Below are positions 8,746 to 17,539 of a DNA stretch of 64,000 nt, one piece after another. A program made the position numbers and the translations under genes. Position 1 is the stretch's first letter. Every line of letters starts with the position of its first letter. Below the pieces are notes generated by a model that was not told where the DNA came from, did not search any database, and was given only the letters and a program-made list of their open reading frames with translations. Location of the stretch: the NCBI GenBank assembly GCA_963773055.1, contig CAVYZL010000006.1, positions 1,488,001 to 1,552,000 of the forward strand, in the 5' to 3' direction. The stretch is from PALSA-612 sp963773055 (GTDB taxonomy: Bacteria; Actinomycetota; Thermoleophilia; Gaiellales; Gaiellaceae).

Positions 8746-11538
8746 ATGGTGCGCGATCTCCCGACCGGCGTCGTGACTTTGCTGTTCACGGATGTCGAGG
8801 GCTCGACCCGGCTGCTGCACGAGCTCGGCGACGGCTACGGCGCGGCGCTGCACGAGCATCGGCGGCGCCTCCGCGCAGCATTCGCCGACCACGACGGCGT
8901 CGAAGTCGACACGCAGGGTGACGCGTTCTTCATCGCCTTCGCGCGCGCGTCGAACGCCGTCGCCGCCGCTGCGGACTGTCAGCGCGCTCTGGCCGACGGG
9001 CCGATACACGTGCGGATGGGGCTGCACACCGGCGAGCCGCGGCTGACCGAGGAGGGTTACGTCGGCCTCGACGTCCACAAGGGTGCGCGGATCGCCGCCG
9101 TCGGCCATGGCGGGCAGGTGCTCCTGTCGCAGACAACGCGTGCGCTCGTGGACGCGGACGTCCGTGACCTGGGCGTGCACCGCCTCAAGGATCTCAGCGC
9201 CCCGGAGCGCATCTACCAGCTCGAGATCGCAGGGCTCCTGTGTGACTTCCCGCTTCTGAACACGCTCGAGGCGGGCATGAAGAATCTGCCAGCCCCACGC
9301 ACGTCGTTCGTCGGGCGCGCCGCAGAGCTCGACGAGATCGACCGGCTGCTCGAGGATCCCGACTGCCACCTGCTCACGCTCGTCGGGTCGGGTGGCGCGG
9401 GCAAGACGCGACTCGCGCTCGAAGCCGCCGCGCGTCGGATCGGCCGTTACCCGCACGGTGTGCACTTCGTCCCACTCGTCTCGGTCGCATCGCCGGAGTT
9501 CCTCGCGCCCGCGGTCGCCGAGTCGATCCAGTTCGCCGTGGACGGCGCCCACAGCGGCTTCTCGGCGCAGGAACAGCTTCTCGACTATCTGGGCGAACGG
9601 TCGACGCTGCTCGTGCTCGACAACTTCGAGCACCTTGTCGACGGCGCTGGCCTGCTTGGGGAAATCATCGCGCGCGCGCCGAAGGTCGAGCTGCTGACGA
9701 CGTCGCGTGAGCGTCTCAACGTGCAGAGCGAATGGGTGCTCGACGTGAACGGCCTGGGTCTCGCGGAAAACGGGAACGGGGCCTCCGGCGCGCTACGCCT
9801 TTTCGTCGAGCGCGCGAGTCAGGTCGAGCCGGGCTTCTCGCTCGACGACGACGACCGCGTCGAGGCGCGTCGCATCTGCCGGCTGGTCGAGGGCTTGCCC
9901 CTAGGCATCGAGCTCGCCGCCTCGTGGGTGTCGGTGCTCTCGTGCGCCGAGATCGCGGACGAGATCGAGCAAAACATCGATTTCCTCGCCACGTCGATGC
10001 GCGATGTCCCGGAGCGGCATCGCAGCCTCCGCGCGGCATTCGACCAGTCGTGGAGGCTGCTCTCCTGCGAGCACCAACATGTTCTCGCGCGGCTCTCGGT
10101 GCTTCGTGGCGACTACGGACGTGAGGCGGCCGCCGCGGTCGCTGACGCCGATCTGCGCCTGCTCTCCGATCTCGTGTCGAAATCGCTCGTCCGCCGCTCC
10201 GACTTCGGCCGCTACGAGTTGCACGAGCTCCTGCGCCAGCACTCAGCCGAGAAGCTCGCAGCCGAATCGCCCGACGCGCTCGCGACGACCCGCGAGCGCC
10301 ATGCCCGCCACTACCTCGGCGCGCTTGACGAGCGCAGGGGGGCGCTCGTGGGCAAGGGCGTCGTGCAGGCGCGCGACGAGCTACGGCGCGACGCCGACAA
10401 CCTGCGAATCGCCGCCGAGTGGGCCGTCCTTATGTGGACTGAGGACGAGGCGCGGGGCGTGCTGGCTGGCTTGAACGAGTTCTTCTTCGCACACAGTTGG
10501 TTCGACGGCGCGGAGACGTTCGAGCGCCTTGCCACCGTGACAGGCGAGCTCGATCGCGCCTCGCCTGTCGCGCTCGCGGTCGTCGCGTATCGCACCAGCT
10601 TAGGGAGCGCGCTCGGCTACGACGAGGAACTCGACCGGCTCGCGCTCGAGTGCCTCCCCCGCCTCCGCGAGCACGGCATGAGCCGGGAGCTCGGGTCGTG
10701 CCTGCTCGCCCTCGGGACCAATGCGTGCTACCGGGACGTCTACCCCGAGGCAGCCGATTACCTCGAGCAAGCCGTCGCCACGGCGCGCTCCGCCGGCGAC
10801 GGGCTGGAAGAGTTCGCGGCGCTCTCGTGGCTCGGCTTCGTACAGCTGCTGCTCGACGACCTTGAGGGCGCACGCGCGTCGTTTGACGCATGCCACGCGA
10901 AAGCCGCGGATCTCGGCAACCCGCAATACCTCGCCTACGCGATCAGCAAGCTCGGCATCCTCGCCGACGCCGAGGAGCGCTACGCGGACGCGATGCGCCT
11001 GCACATGGAGGCGAACGAGCTCTTCACCGGTGTCGGGGACGTCGGCGGCGCCGGCTACACGTTGAGCCGCGCGAGCCTCAGCGCCTACGGCATGGAGGAC
11101 TACGAGGAGGCGCTGCGGCTCGGTCGAGCCGGCTACGAGGCGTTCAGCGAGGTCAACCACAGGTGGGGCATGATCGCTGCCCTCTGCCGGATCGGCTTTC
11201 CCGCGCTGGCGCTCGGCGACGTCGACGAGGCGCAACGGACGTTCCGCGAGGCGCTCAAGCGCGCACACGCCTCGGCCGCGATCTCGCTCGAGTTGCTCGC
11301 GCTGAGCGGCGTCGGCGCGCTGCTCCGCGAGACGGGCGAGCGCGAGCAAGCGGCGACAATGCTCACCTTCGCACTCGGTCACGAGCAGCTCCCACCCTCG
11401 TACAGCTTCGCGGCGCGCCCGGCGCTCGAAGCTCTCGAGGCCGAGCTTCCTCCCGAGCAGCTCGCCGCGGCCCGACTCGCGGCCGCAGCGGCAACCCTTG
11501 ACGACCTCGTCACGCTGGCCCTCGAGCCGGTCGCGTAG
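8746..11538 (+). CDS. Class III nucleotidyl cyclase - AAA/NB-ARC ATPase - TPR regulator
   Basis: A 930-residue signalling protein. Residues 10-165 are a class III adenylate/guanylate cyclase domain with the metal-binding motifs FTDVEGST (about 15-22) and QGDAFFIAF. Residues about 185-480 form an NB-ARC/STAND-type ATPase with Walker A GSGGAGKTRLALE and Walker B TLLVLDNFEH, then a GLPLGIELAASW segment. The last 400 residues are helical TPR-like repeats. In GuaX this architecture (cyclase-ATPase-TPR) is common in actinobacteria, often without a DNA-binding domain. It probably senses a partner through the TPRs and makes a cyclic nucleotide. The start ATG is at 8746; no operon partner is evident. 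Confidence 0.88.
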   Translation: MVRDLPTGVVTLLFTDVEGSTRLLHELGDGYGAALHEHRRRLRAAFADHDGVEVDTQGDAFFIAFARASNAVAAAADCQRALADGPIHVRMGLHTGEPRLTEEGYVGLDVHKGARIAAVGHGGQVLLSQTTRALVDADVRDLGVHRLKDLSAPERIYQLEIAGLLCDFPLLNTLEAGMKNLPAPRTSFVGRAAELDEIDRLLEDPDCHLLTLVGSGGAGKTRLALEAAARRIGRYPHGVHFVPLVSVASPEFLAPAVAESIQFAVDGAHSGFSAQEQLLDYLGERSTLLVLDNFEHLVDGAGLLGEIIARAPKVELLTTSRERLNVQSEWVLDVNGLGLAENGNGASGALRLFVERASQVEPGFSLDDDDRVEARRICRLVEGLPLGIELAASWVSVLSCAEIADEIEQNIDFLATSMRDVPERHRSLRAAFDQSWRLLSCEHQHVLARLSVLRGDYGREAAAAVADADLRLLSDLVSKSLVRRSDFGRYELHELLRQHSAEKLAAESPDALATTRERHARHYLGALDERRGALVGKGVVQARDELRRDADNLRIAAEWAVLMWTEDEARGVLAGLNEFFFAHSWFDGAETFERLATVTGELDRASPVALAVVAYRTSLGSALGYDEELDRLALECLPRLREHGMSRELGSCLLALGTNACYRDVYPEAADYLEQAVATARSAGDGLEEFAALSWLGFVQLLLDDLEGARASFDACHAKAADLGNPQYLAYAISKLGILADAEERYADAMRLHMEANELFTGVGDVGGAGYTLSRASLSAYGMEDYEEALRLGRAGYEAFSEVNHRWGMIAALCRIGFPALALGDVDEAQRTFREALKRAHASAAISLELLALSGVGALLRETGEREQAATMLTFALGHEQLPPSYSFAARPALEALEAELPPEQLAAARLAAAAATLDDLVTLALEPVA

Positions 11539-11722
11539 CACGCCCATCCTCCACAGGATCTGAGCCCTGCGCGCCGGCGGACGCTGGCGAGTCGCTCGCC
11601 GGCAGGCGCCCCTCGCCCCAGATCTACGCGACGGGGCTGGGATCTCGCCGATGCGACCGACCGACAGCGGGGTTCGTACGTGCCCGCTATGGTCGTAGAC
11701 AGCGGCGCACGTTCGAACCTGA

Positions 11723-11795
11723 TGGAGCTAAGCGGATTCGAACCGCTGACCTCCTGGGTGCGATCCAGGCGCTCTCCCAGCTGAGCTATAGCCCC
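11723..11795 (-). tRNA. tRNA-Ala(CGC)
   Basis: Read on the minus strand, a 73-nt cloverleaf without encoded CCA. Acceptor GGGGCTA pairs with TAGCTCC and includes the G3-U70 wobble that identifies alanine tRNAs. The anticodon loop is ATCGCAC (anticodon CGC) and the T-loop is TTCGAAT. Confidence 0.95.
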
Positions 11796-11809
11796 GAGAC
11801 CGCCTGATT

Positions 11810-12094
11810 CTAGCTCGCCGGGCGGTGCTTCCCGCGCTTCTCGTCTAACGCGCCCGCGCGGATCGCAGCCGCCATCGTCCTCGACTCGTCGCGGTAGATC
11901 GAGCCGTCCTCGAACTCGATCACGGGGAAGTACTTCTGTCCCGAGAGCCGGACCATCTCCTCGCGCTTCCAGCGCGCCCACGGATGGACGACGAGCTCGT
12001 ACGGGATCCCAGTCTCGTCCAGCGCGTGCTGCACCCGCGAGCACGTGTCGAAGGGGACCCACGTGAAGCGGCAGCGATGGAGCTTTACGGCCAC
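11810..12094 (-). CDS. Glutaredoxin/GST N-terminal-domain protein
   Basis: A 94-residue single thioredoxin-fold protein. It has the strand-turn KLHRCRFTWVPFDTCSRV, then helix VQHALDETGIPYELV, the cis-Pro element KYFPVIEFEDG and IYRDESRTMAAAI, as in the glutathione S-transferase N-terminal domain (PF13417). The usual CxxC is not intact: a lone Cys lies in the DTCSRV turn. The start is a GTG at 12092-12094, and no better start exists downstream. It sits in a palindrome shared with the start of the divergent winged-helix gene, so the two coding starts overlap by 18 bp. The redox partner is unknown. Confidence 0.7.
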   Translation of the reverse strand: MAVKLHRCRFTWVPFDTCSRVQHALDETGIPYELVVHPWARWKREEMVRLSGQKYFPVIEFEDGSIYRDESRTMAAAIRAGALDEKRGKHRPAS

Positions 12095-12104
12095 CGCTTC
12101 ACGT
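12061..12104. repeat. 44-bp imperfect palindrome covering two divergent start codons
   Basis: Perfect 11-bp outer arms (ACGTGAAGCGG and CCGCTTCACGT) surround a partly symmetric centre with AGCT. Both the GST-like gene's GTG and the winged-helix gene's ATG fall inside it. It could be an operator or a transcript hairpin. Confidence 0.6.
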
Positions 12105-13129
12105 ACTCGTGGCGTGGCCGAGCGAGCTCTCACGAGCGTGAGCTGAACCGGGCGCTGCTCGCGCGACAGCTCCTGCTCGAGCGAGCGAAGCTCAGCGTGC
12201 CGCGCGCGGTCGAACGCCTCGGCGGCATCCAGAATCAGTACGCGCCGAACGCCTACATCCGGCTCGCGACCTGCCTCGAGGGCTTTCGAGGCGACCAGCT
12301 GACGCGTGCGCTCGGGCGGCGGACGGTCGTCCAGGGCACGCTGATGCGCGCGACGATCCACCTCGTCTCCGCACGGGAGTACTGGCTCTACGCGATGGGA
12401 ATCCGGCGCGCGCTTCGCGAGTGGCAGCTGCGCGTCGATCGCGAGACGGAGCGCGCGATGCTCCGGCGGGCGGACGCGCTGCGGGATGCGCTCACGGACG
12501 GGCCGAAGCCCGCGAAGGAGCTCGGTCCGCTGCTCCAGGCGCACGTCTCGCTGTGGGTCGAGCTCGTCCGCGTCCCACCGTCGGGCACCTGGGAGAGGCG
12601 CCGCGCCGACGTGTACGCGCTAGCCGAGCAGATCGTCGGCCCGTGCGACGTGTCCGAGGAACAAGGGCTCGACCACCTGGTGCGCGCATATCTCCGCGGA
12701 TTCGGACCGGCGACCCTTGATGACGTGACGTCCTGGGCGGGCGTTCCGAGGCGCTTGCTCGAACCGTCTCTCGACCGCATCCCGCTTCGTCGACTTTCCG
12801 ACGGGCTGATCGACCTTCCGCGCGCGACGCGTCCCTCGGCCGAGAGATCGGCGCCGGTCCGCCTGCTCCCGACCTGGGACGGCGCCTTGCTCGTCCACGC
12901 GCGGCGCACAGGCGTGATGCCCGAGGAGTACCGGCCGATCGTCTTCGCGACGAAGAACCCGCCCTCGGTGCCGACCTTCCTCGTCGAGGGCGGCGTCAAG
13001 GGCGCCTGGAAGCTGGACGGATCGGGGATCCGGCTCGACCCGTACGAGCGGATCTCACGCGCGACGCGAGCCGCGCTCCTCGACGAGGGCGAGCGCCTCG
13101 TCTCGGTCTTGCCTAGCGCCGGCGGATGA
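12077..13129 (+). CDS. Winged-helix DNA-binding domain protein (HTH_42 family)
   Basis: A 350-residue protein matching the PF06224 family: ELNRALLARQLLLERA and VERLGGIQNQYAPNAYIRL at the N-terminus, GTLMRATIHLVSAREYW, a mid-region FGPATLDDVTSWAGV, and RLLPTWDGALLVHARR near residue 275. Relatives include AlkX/YcaQ-type glycosylases, but the catalytic QxR/QxD signature of YcaQ was not clearly found. A general DNA-binding role is therefore the safer call. The ATG at 12077 is the only in-frame start; the first ten residues lie in the palindrome and may not be conserved. It overlaps the end of the convergent methyltransferase gene by 17 bp. Confidence 0.8.
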   Translation: MELYGHRFTYSWRGRASSHERELNRALLARQLLLERAKLSVPRAVERLGGIQNQYAPNAYIRLATCLEGFRGDQLTRALGRRTVVQGTLMRATIHLVSAREYWLYAMGIRRALREWQLRVDRETERAMLRRADALRDALTDGPKPAKELGPLLQAHVSLWVELVRVPPSGTWERRRADVYALAEQIVGPCDVSEEQGLDHLVRAYLRGFGPATLDDVTSWAGVPRRLLEPSLDRIPLRRLSDGLIDLPRATRPSAERSAPVRLLPTWDGALLVHARRTGVMPEEYRPIVFATKNPPSVPTFLVEGGVKGAWKLDGSGIRLDPYERISRATRAALLDEGERLVSVLPSAGG

Positions 13130-13745
13130 GCGTGACGCCGTCGCGGACGGTGAGGAGCACGCTGATGACGCGGTCGTCGGCCCGCACGTACTCGTTGAAG
13201 ACCTTGATCGCCGCCGAGGTCTCCTTCGGGTCGTCCTCGAGGACGTGCCCGCCGGAGAGCGTGTTGTCGACGGCGATCAGGCCACGCTCGGAGAGCCTCG
13301 GCAGCACCGCCTCGAAGTAATCGACGTAACCGCCCTTATCCGCGTCGATGAAGACGAAGTCGAACTCGCCGTCGAGCTTCGCGATCGTCTCGAGCGCAGG
13401 CCCGACGTGGACGGTGATCCGGTCGGCGTGCTCGCTCCGCTCGATGTACCGGAGGGCGAACGCGGCCCGCTCCTCGTTCAGCTCGCACGTGTCGACGCGA
13501 CCGCCGGGCGCGAGGCCAGCCGCCATCGACAGGGCGCCGTAGCCGGTGAACGTGCCGATCTCGAGCACGCGGCGCGCGCCGATCCCGAAGACGAGCAACT
13601 CCAGCAACCTGCCCTGGAGAGGCCCGGCCATCATTTGCGCCCACTCTTCCGTCGCGTACGTCTCGTCGTGGAGCTCGACGAGCAGCTTCGTCGGCGGCGT
13701 CGTGTGCTCCTCGGCGTAGCGCTCGATCTCGTCCCGGACGATCAC
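13113..13745 (-). CDS. SAM-dependent O-methyltransferase (class I, PF01596-like)
   Basis: A 210-residue Rossmann methyltransferase of the caffeoyl-CoA/catechol O-methyltransferase-like family. The SAM motif is VLEIGTFTGYGALSMA (about residues 60-75), followed by CELNEERAAFA, then the metal/catalytic segment FDFVFIDADKGGY and AVDNTLSGGHVLE. Members methylate catechol-like hydroxyls with a divalent metal. The GTG start at 13745 overlaps the stop of the upstream LLM gene by four bases, so the two are translationally coupled. The substrate is unknown. Confidence 0.87.
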   Translation of the reverse strand: MIVRDEIERYAEEHTTPPTKLLVELHDETYATEEWAQMMAGPLQGRLLELLVFGIGARRVLEIGTFTGYGALSMAAGLAPGGRVDTCELNEERAAFALRYIERSEHADRITVHVGPALETIAKLDGEFDFVFIDADKGGYVDYFEAVLPRLSERGLIAVDNTLSGGHVLEDDPKETSAAIKVFNEYVRADDRVISVLLTVRDGVTLIRRR

Positions 13746-14605
13746 GCGAGCACCTCGTGCGCCTCGCGCAACCGCTCGAGATGGCCCTCCACCCCAGCCA
13801 GCTCGCCGCCCATGGTCGCGAGCGAGAGATGCGTGGCGCCGAGCTCGCGCCACTCGTCGGCCGTCGCGCGCCAGTCGTCGGGCGTGCCGGACCCGACGCT
13901 GATCCGTTGCTCGATGCCGAATGCCGACCAGTCTCTCCCCGCCTCCTCGACCCACGTGCGCATCCGTGCAAGCGTCTCGGGCCAGCCGCCGTCGAGCGGG
14001 CGCTGCGGGAAGAAGCCGTCCGCGAGCTCGGCAGCGCGTCGGAGCGCGCGCTCCGCGGAGGCGCCGATCCAGATCGGGATCGGACGCTGCACCGGCAGCG
14101 GATTGATGCCGGCCGCGGTGATCGTGTGCCAGCGGCCCTCGTAGTCGAAGACGGGCTCCGCCCAGAGGCGGCGCATCAGCTCGATCTGCTCCTCGAAGCG
14201 GCGGCCGCGGTTCGTGAAGTCCTCGCCCAGCGCCTCGTACTCGACGAAGTTCCAGCCGATGCCGAGGCCGAGCCGGAACTTCCCGTTCGTCAGCAGGTCG
14301 ACCTCGGCCGCCTGCTTGGCCAGCAGCGCCGTCTGCCGCTGCGGCGCGATCACGACGCCCGTCACGAGCTCGAGCTCGGGCGCGACGGCCGCGATGTACC
14401 CGAAGACGACGAGGATCTCGTGGAACTGGTGCTCTGTTCGGTAGGGGCCCGTCAGGCCGGGATGGCGCTCCCGATCCGCGCCGAGCACGTGGTCGTAGGC
14501 GAGCAGGTGGTCGAAGCCGAGCTCCTGGACGCCTTGCGCGAACTCCCGGACACCGCCGACGTCGGCGCCGATCTCCGTCTGCGGGAAGACGACGCCGAGC
14601 TTCAA
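13742..14605 (-). CDS. LLM-class F420-dependent oxidoreductase
   Basis: A 287-residue luciferase-like TIM-barrel flavin/F420 oxidoreductase (PF00296). Typical segments are MKLGVVFPQTEIG at the start, LLAYDHVLGAD at about residue 35, GKFRLGLGIGWNFVEYEALG at about 110 and RPIPIWIGASAERALRRAA at about 180. The closest matches among named families are actinobacterial F420-dependent enzymes, so F420 rather than FMN is inferred from family context. It is coupled to the downstream O-methyltransferase. The start is ATG at 14605. Confidence 0.87.
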   Translation of the reverse strand: MKLGVVFPQTEIGADVGGVREFAQGVQELGFDHLLAYDHVLGADRERHPGLTGPYRTEHQFHEILVVFGYIAAVAPELELVTGVVIAPQRQTALLAKQAAEVDLLTNGKFRLGLGIGWNFVEYEALGEDFTNRGRRFEEQIELMRRLWAEPVFDYEGRWHTITAAGINPLPVQRPIPIWIGASAERALRRAAELADGFFPQRPLDGGWPETLARMRTWVEEAGRDWSAFGIEQRISVGSGTPDDWRATADEWRELGATHLSLATMGGELAGVEGHLERLREAHEVLA

Positions 14606-14649
14606 CGTCTAGGCTTTCGACGGGACCTCCCACGATGGCGTCACGGCCG

Positions 14650-15273
14650 TCAGTCGAAGCGCACCCAGGCCTTGCCCTTCCCGTCGTAGTCTGGCGACCA
14701 GACGATCAGCGTCGCGCGTCGCCGCCCACGGTGCACGGCTCCGTGCCCTCGGGCTCGATCCCGCGCCAGACGCGGACGAAGGGGTTCGCATCCCATTCCG
14801 CGCCGATCGTCGTCTCCTCTGTGTGCCCGGGATAGACATGCGTGTCGTGCGGAAGGGCCATGAGGACATCCATGACGGAGCTCTTCACCGTCTCGAAGTC
14901 GCCGCCGCCGACAGCGTTCTTGAACAGGGTGTCGCCCGTGAACGCCGCCTCGCCGTTGACGACGAACGTCAGCCCGTCGTCGGAGTGGCCCGGTGTCGCG
15001 AGCGCCTGGACCAGGAGCTTGCCCGTCTCGACCGGGCCCTTGACGATCGGGACGCCAAAGCGCGAGACAAGCTCTTCGTCGCCCGAGATGTGATCGCCGT
15101 GGCCGTGCGTCGTGAGGATGTGCGTGACGGCGAGGTCGTTCCTGCTCGACGGCGGCGAGCAGCGGGCCAAGCGGCGCGCCGGAGTCGACGAAGATCGCCG
15201 TGCCGCCCGGCTGGTCGTAGACGAGGTACGCCTTCGACAGCCAGCCCGGATCCATGCTCCCCACGACCTGCAC
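14650..15273 (-). CDS. MBL-fold metallo-hydrolase (glyoxalase II-like), two frameshifts
   Basis: Metallo-beta-lactamase-fold hydrolase. The first part, from GTG at 15273, reads AYLVYDQPGGTAIFVDSGAP. After a one-base shift near 15141 it continues with the metal motif THGHGDHISGDEELV and the later ligands in ATPGHSDDG and FTGDTLF, and PGHTEETT. A second shift near 14712 restores the last 21 residues ending WVRFD. The total of about 208 residues fits a small glyoxalase II-type enzyme. Both shifts are single-base and compensating, so assembly error is the likeliest cause. The substrate is unknown. Confidence 0.8.
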   Translation of the reverse strand: MQVVGSMDPGWLSKAYLVYDQPGGTAIFVDSGAPLGPLLAAVEQERPRRHAHPHDARPRRSHLGRRRACLALWRPDRQGPGRDGQAPGPGARDTGPLRRRADVRRQRRGGVHGRHPVQERCRRRRLRDGEELRHGCPHGPSARHACLSRAHRGDDDRRGMGCEPLRPRLARDRARGHGAVHRGRRRATLIVWSPDYDGKGKAWVRFD

Positions 15274-15306
15274 GGCTCCTAGCCTACCGACCTAGACTCC
15301 CTGCCC

Positions 15307-15608
15307 ATGGCCGCCTGGCCCCTTCCCCGCTGGGTGTGGCTGCTGCCGGCGGCGACTGCGGTCGCGGCGGTCCTCGCGTGGACGGTCTGGTGCGACACGG
15401 AGCGCGGCACGTGGCTCGGAGCCGTGCTGATCCTCGGCACGGGCGTGCTCGTCCTCTCGCTCGTCCACGAGTCGCTGCCGCACAGGCCAGGCGCCAGGCG
15501 CGTGGTTCGGGCGCTGGGGGATCGCGATCCTCGCCGGCGCTGGCGGCGACCGGCGTCACGTTTCTCGCCGCCGGGCTCGGCTACTACCTTCGGTGCCGCC
15601 CGTTCTGA
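15307..15608 (+). CDS. Small membrane protein, frameshifted
   Basis: About 100 residues with three predicted membrane helices. Helices 1 and 2 are in the first frame (WVWLLPAATAVAAVLAW and LGAVLILGTGVLVLSLV). After shifts near 15497 and 15540 the helix WGIAILAGA plus LAATGVTFLAAGLGYYL follows and ends at 15608. The three pieces lie in three frames, yet together give a smooth protein, so two indels are inferred. The last 16 bp overlap the next gene's GTG start, suggesting coupled translation. No family is recognised. Confidence 0.55.
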
Positions 15609-17098
15609 TCCGTTCGGCGCTCGTCGTGATCGGCGCCCTGGCGCTCGCGGGCGCGGCGCGAGCGGCCACGGTCGAGGTGGTCGTCGTCCCGGTCGGCGCT
15701 GTCGAGAGCCGAGCCAGCGACGGCGCGATCGGGTTGATGCCGCCCGGTGACGGCGGCAGCGTCAGCCGTGCGGGCGCGGTCGCCGCTCTCGTTCGGGGGA
15801 AGACGCGCAAGTCGCTGCTCGACGGGCACGCGACGGGCAAGCGCCTGATCAGGCTCGGTCGAAAGCCGGGAGCGGACGTCTCGATCCTCGTCTCGCTGCC
15901 GCCGCCGGGAAAGCACGCGAACGACCGGCGTTATCCGGTGGCGATCGTCGGCGACGGCTACCGCGGCCTGCTGACGTCCCCGTCGACGCGGATCGCCGGG
16001 CTCGTCTCGATCGCCGACATCGCACCGACGGCCGTCTCCCTCGCCGGCGGCAAGAAGCCACGGCTCGGCTCGACGGCGGGAACGCCCGACCACCTCCGGA
16101 CGCTCGACACGCGCCTCCGCCGGCAGCAATCCGCCCGAAACTGGGCGGTCGCGATCCTCACCTTCGCGGCGCTCGCGCTGTCGCTGCTCGGGCTCGCACT
16201 CTCGTCCCCCCGCCTCACGCGAGCCGGCCTGCTCGGTTCGCCGCTCGCCTTCACGTTCGCCGTCGTCCTGTCGGGCTTCGACGTCACGCGGCCTGCCTTG
16301 CTCCTCCCCGCGCTCGCGGTGCTGACGGTCGGCGCAAGCGTCGCGGGCGGCGCGCTGCTCGCGGATCGCGGGCTCGCGTGGGCGTTGGTCGGCTTGATCG
16401 CCGCCTACCTCGTCGTGCTCGCCGCGAAGCCGACGTGGACGGCGCTCGCCGCGATCGGGCCGAACCCGAGCGAGGGCGGCCGCTTCTACGGATCGTCGAA
16501 CCTGACGACGTCGATCCTGCTCACGGTTGCGCTCTTCGCAGCGGGAACGCTCGGGCGGGGCAGCGTGATCCCGATTGCTCTGCTCTCGATCGTGACGGTC
16601 GGCTGGAGCCGAGCGGGAGCGGACGGAGGCGGCATCGTCGTCCTCGTCGCCGCGTTCGCGGCGCTCTGGATCCTGCTTGCGAACGGCCGCCTGACGGCAC
16701 GCGCCCTCGCGGTCGCCGGCGCGCTTGCGGTCGGGGTCGGGCTCGCGCTAGTCGGGCTCGACGCGGCAACCGGCGGCTCGAGCCACGTCACGCGCAAGGT
16801 GGGAGACGGCCCGATCCCTCTGCTCGACGAGCTCGGCGACCGTCTCCACATCTCGATCGACCGGCTGACGACCTCGTGGCATGCCGCCCTCGTGTTCGCG
16901 ATCGCTATCGCCGCGCTCTTCGTCCTCTTCACCCGGCCTCCGCGCTTCGCCGTCGGCGACGCACTGATGGTGGGCATCGCAGTCTCGCTGCTCCTCAACG
17001 ACACGCCGCAGCACGTGGCCGCCGCGGGCGCGGTCTCGTACGGCGTGCTGTGGGCCCACGAGCGCGTCACCCTTTCCCAGCAGGTGCTGCGACGTTAG
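15593..17098 (+). CDS. Polytopic membrane protein with extracytoplasmic N-terminal domain
   Basis: A 501-residue protein starting at GTG 15593. Residues 1-23 look like a signal sequence (LIRSALVVIGALALAGAARA). A soluble stretch of about 160 residues follows, with IADIAPTAVSLAG near its end, which recalls the C-terminal part of phosphatase/phosphopentomutase-like domains without their metal ligands. From about residue 180 onward there are roughly ten membrane helices. A conserved-looking loop GPNPSEGGRFYGSSNLTTS lies between helices at about 295. It could be a glycan or alkaline-phosphatase-like membrane protein of unknown function. It precedes a cytochrome c gene by 11 bp. Confidence 0.7.
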   Translation: MPPVLIRSALVVIGALALAGAARAATVEVVVVPVGAVESRASDGAIGLMPPGDGGSVSRAGAVAALVRGKTRKSLLDGHATGKRLIRLGRKPGADVSILVSLPPPGKHANDRRYPVAIVGDGYRGLLTSPSTRIAGLVSIADIAPTAVSLAGGKKPRLGSTAGTPDHLRTLDTRLRRQQSARNWAVAILTFAALALSLLGLALSSPRLTRAGLLGSPLAFTFAVVLSGFDVTRPALLLPALAVLTVGASVAGGALLADRGLAWALVGLIAAYLVVLAAKPTWTALAAIGPNPSEGGRFYGSSNLTTSILLTVALFAAGTLGRGSVIPIALLSIVTVGWSRAGADGGGIVVLVAAFAALWILLANGRLTARALAVAGALAVGVGLALVGLDAATGGSSHVTRKVGDGPIPLLDELGDRLHISIDRLTTSWHAALVFAIAIAALFVLFTRPPRFAVGDALMVGIAVSLLLNDTPQHVAAAGAVSYGVLWAHERVTLSQQVLRR

Positions 17099-17109
17099 AC
17101 TCGCACCCG

Positions 17110-17517
17110 ATGCGCCGCCTCTCTGCCATCGCCGCCGCTCTGCTCGTTGGTGTCGGAGTCTCGGCCGGATGCGGCTACGAAGGGCAGACCGGCGCGACCC
17201 CGGAGACGGTCGAAGGGAGCGTGCCGACGTCGACCACCGAGACGACCGAGACCACGCCGACGCCACCGGCGCCCGCAGGCGACGCGGCGGCCGGCAAGGT
17301 CGTCTTCACGACGAACTGCGGCGGCTGCCACACGCTCTCGGATGCGGGCACGACCGGCACCGTCGGCCCGAACCTCGACGAGGCGAAGCCGGATGCCGCA
17401 CTCGTCCTCGACCGCGTGACGAACGGCAAGACGCCGATGCCGCCCTTTAAGGGCGTGCTCACGGACCAGCAGATCGCCGACGTCGTCGCGTACGTCTCCA
17501 CTGCCGCTGGCACTTAG
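17110..17517 (+). CDS. c-type cytochrome, probable lipoprotein
   Basis: A 135-residue exported class I cytochrome c. The N-terminal signal has a lipobox-like end (VSAGCGY at about 20-26), so the mature protein may be lipid-anchored. A Thr/Pro-rich linker (STTETTETTPTPPAP) follows, then a single haem site NCGGCH (CxxCH) at about residue 73 and the distal methionine in KTPMPPF. The C-terminal helix QQIADVVAYVSTAAG is typical. It probably shuttles electrons outside the membrane. The start is ATG at 17110. Confidence 0.88.
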   Translation: MRRLSAIAAALLVGVGVSAGCGYEGQTGATPETVEGSVPTSTTETTETTPTPPAPAGDAAAGKVVFTTNCGGCHTLSDAGTTGTVGPNLDEAKPDAALVLDRVTNGKTPMPPFKGVLTDQQIADVVAYVSTAAGT

Positions 17518-17539
17518 CCTTCCGGCCGATTTCCCCCGT

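Noticed and set aside
12061..12104. Fold-back assembly chimera at the palindrome
   Set aside because: Arms are only 11 bp and the flanks diverge at once into two unrelated complete genes; a chimera would give long exact inverted copies.
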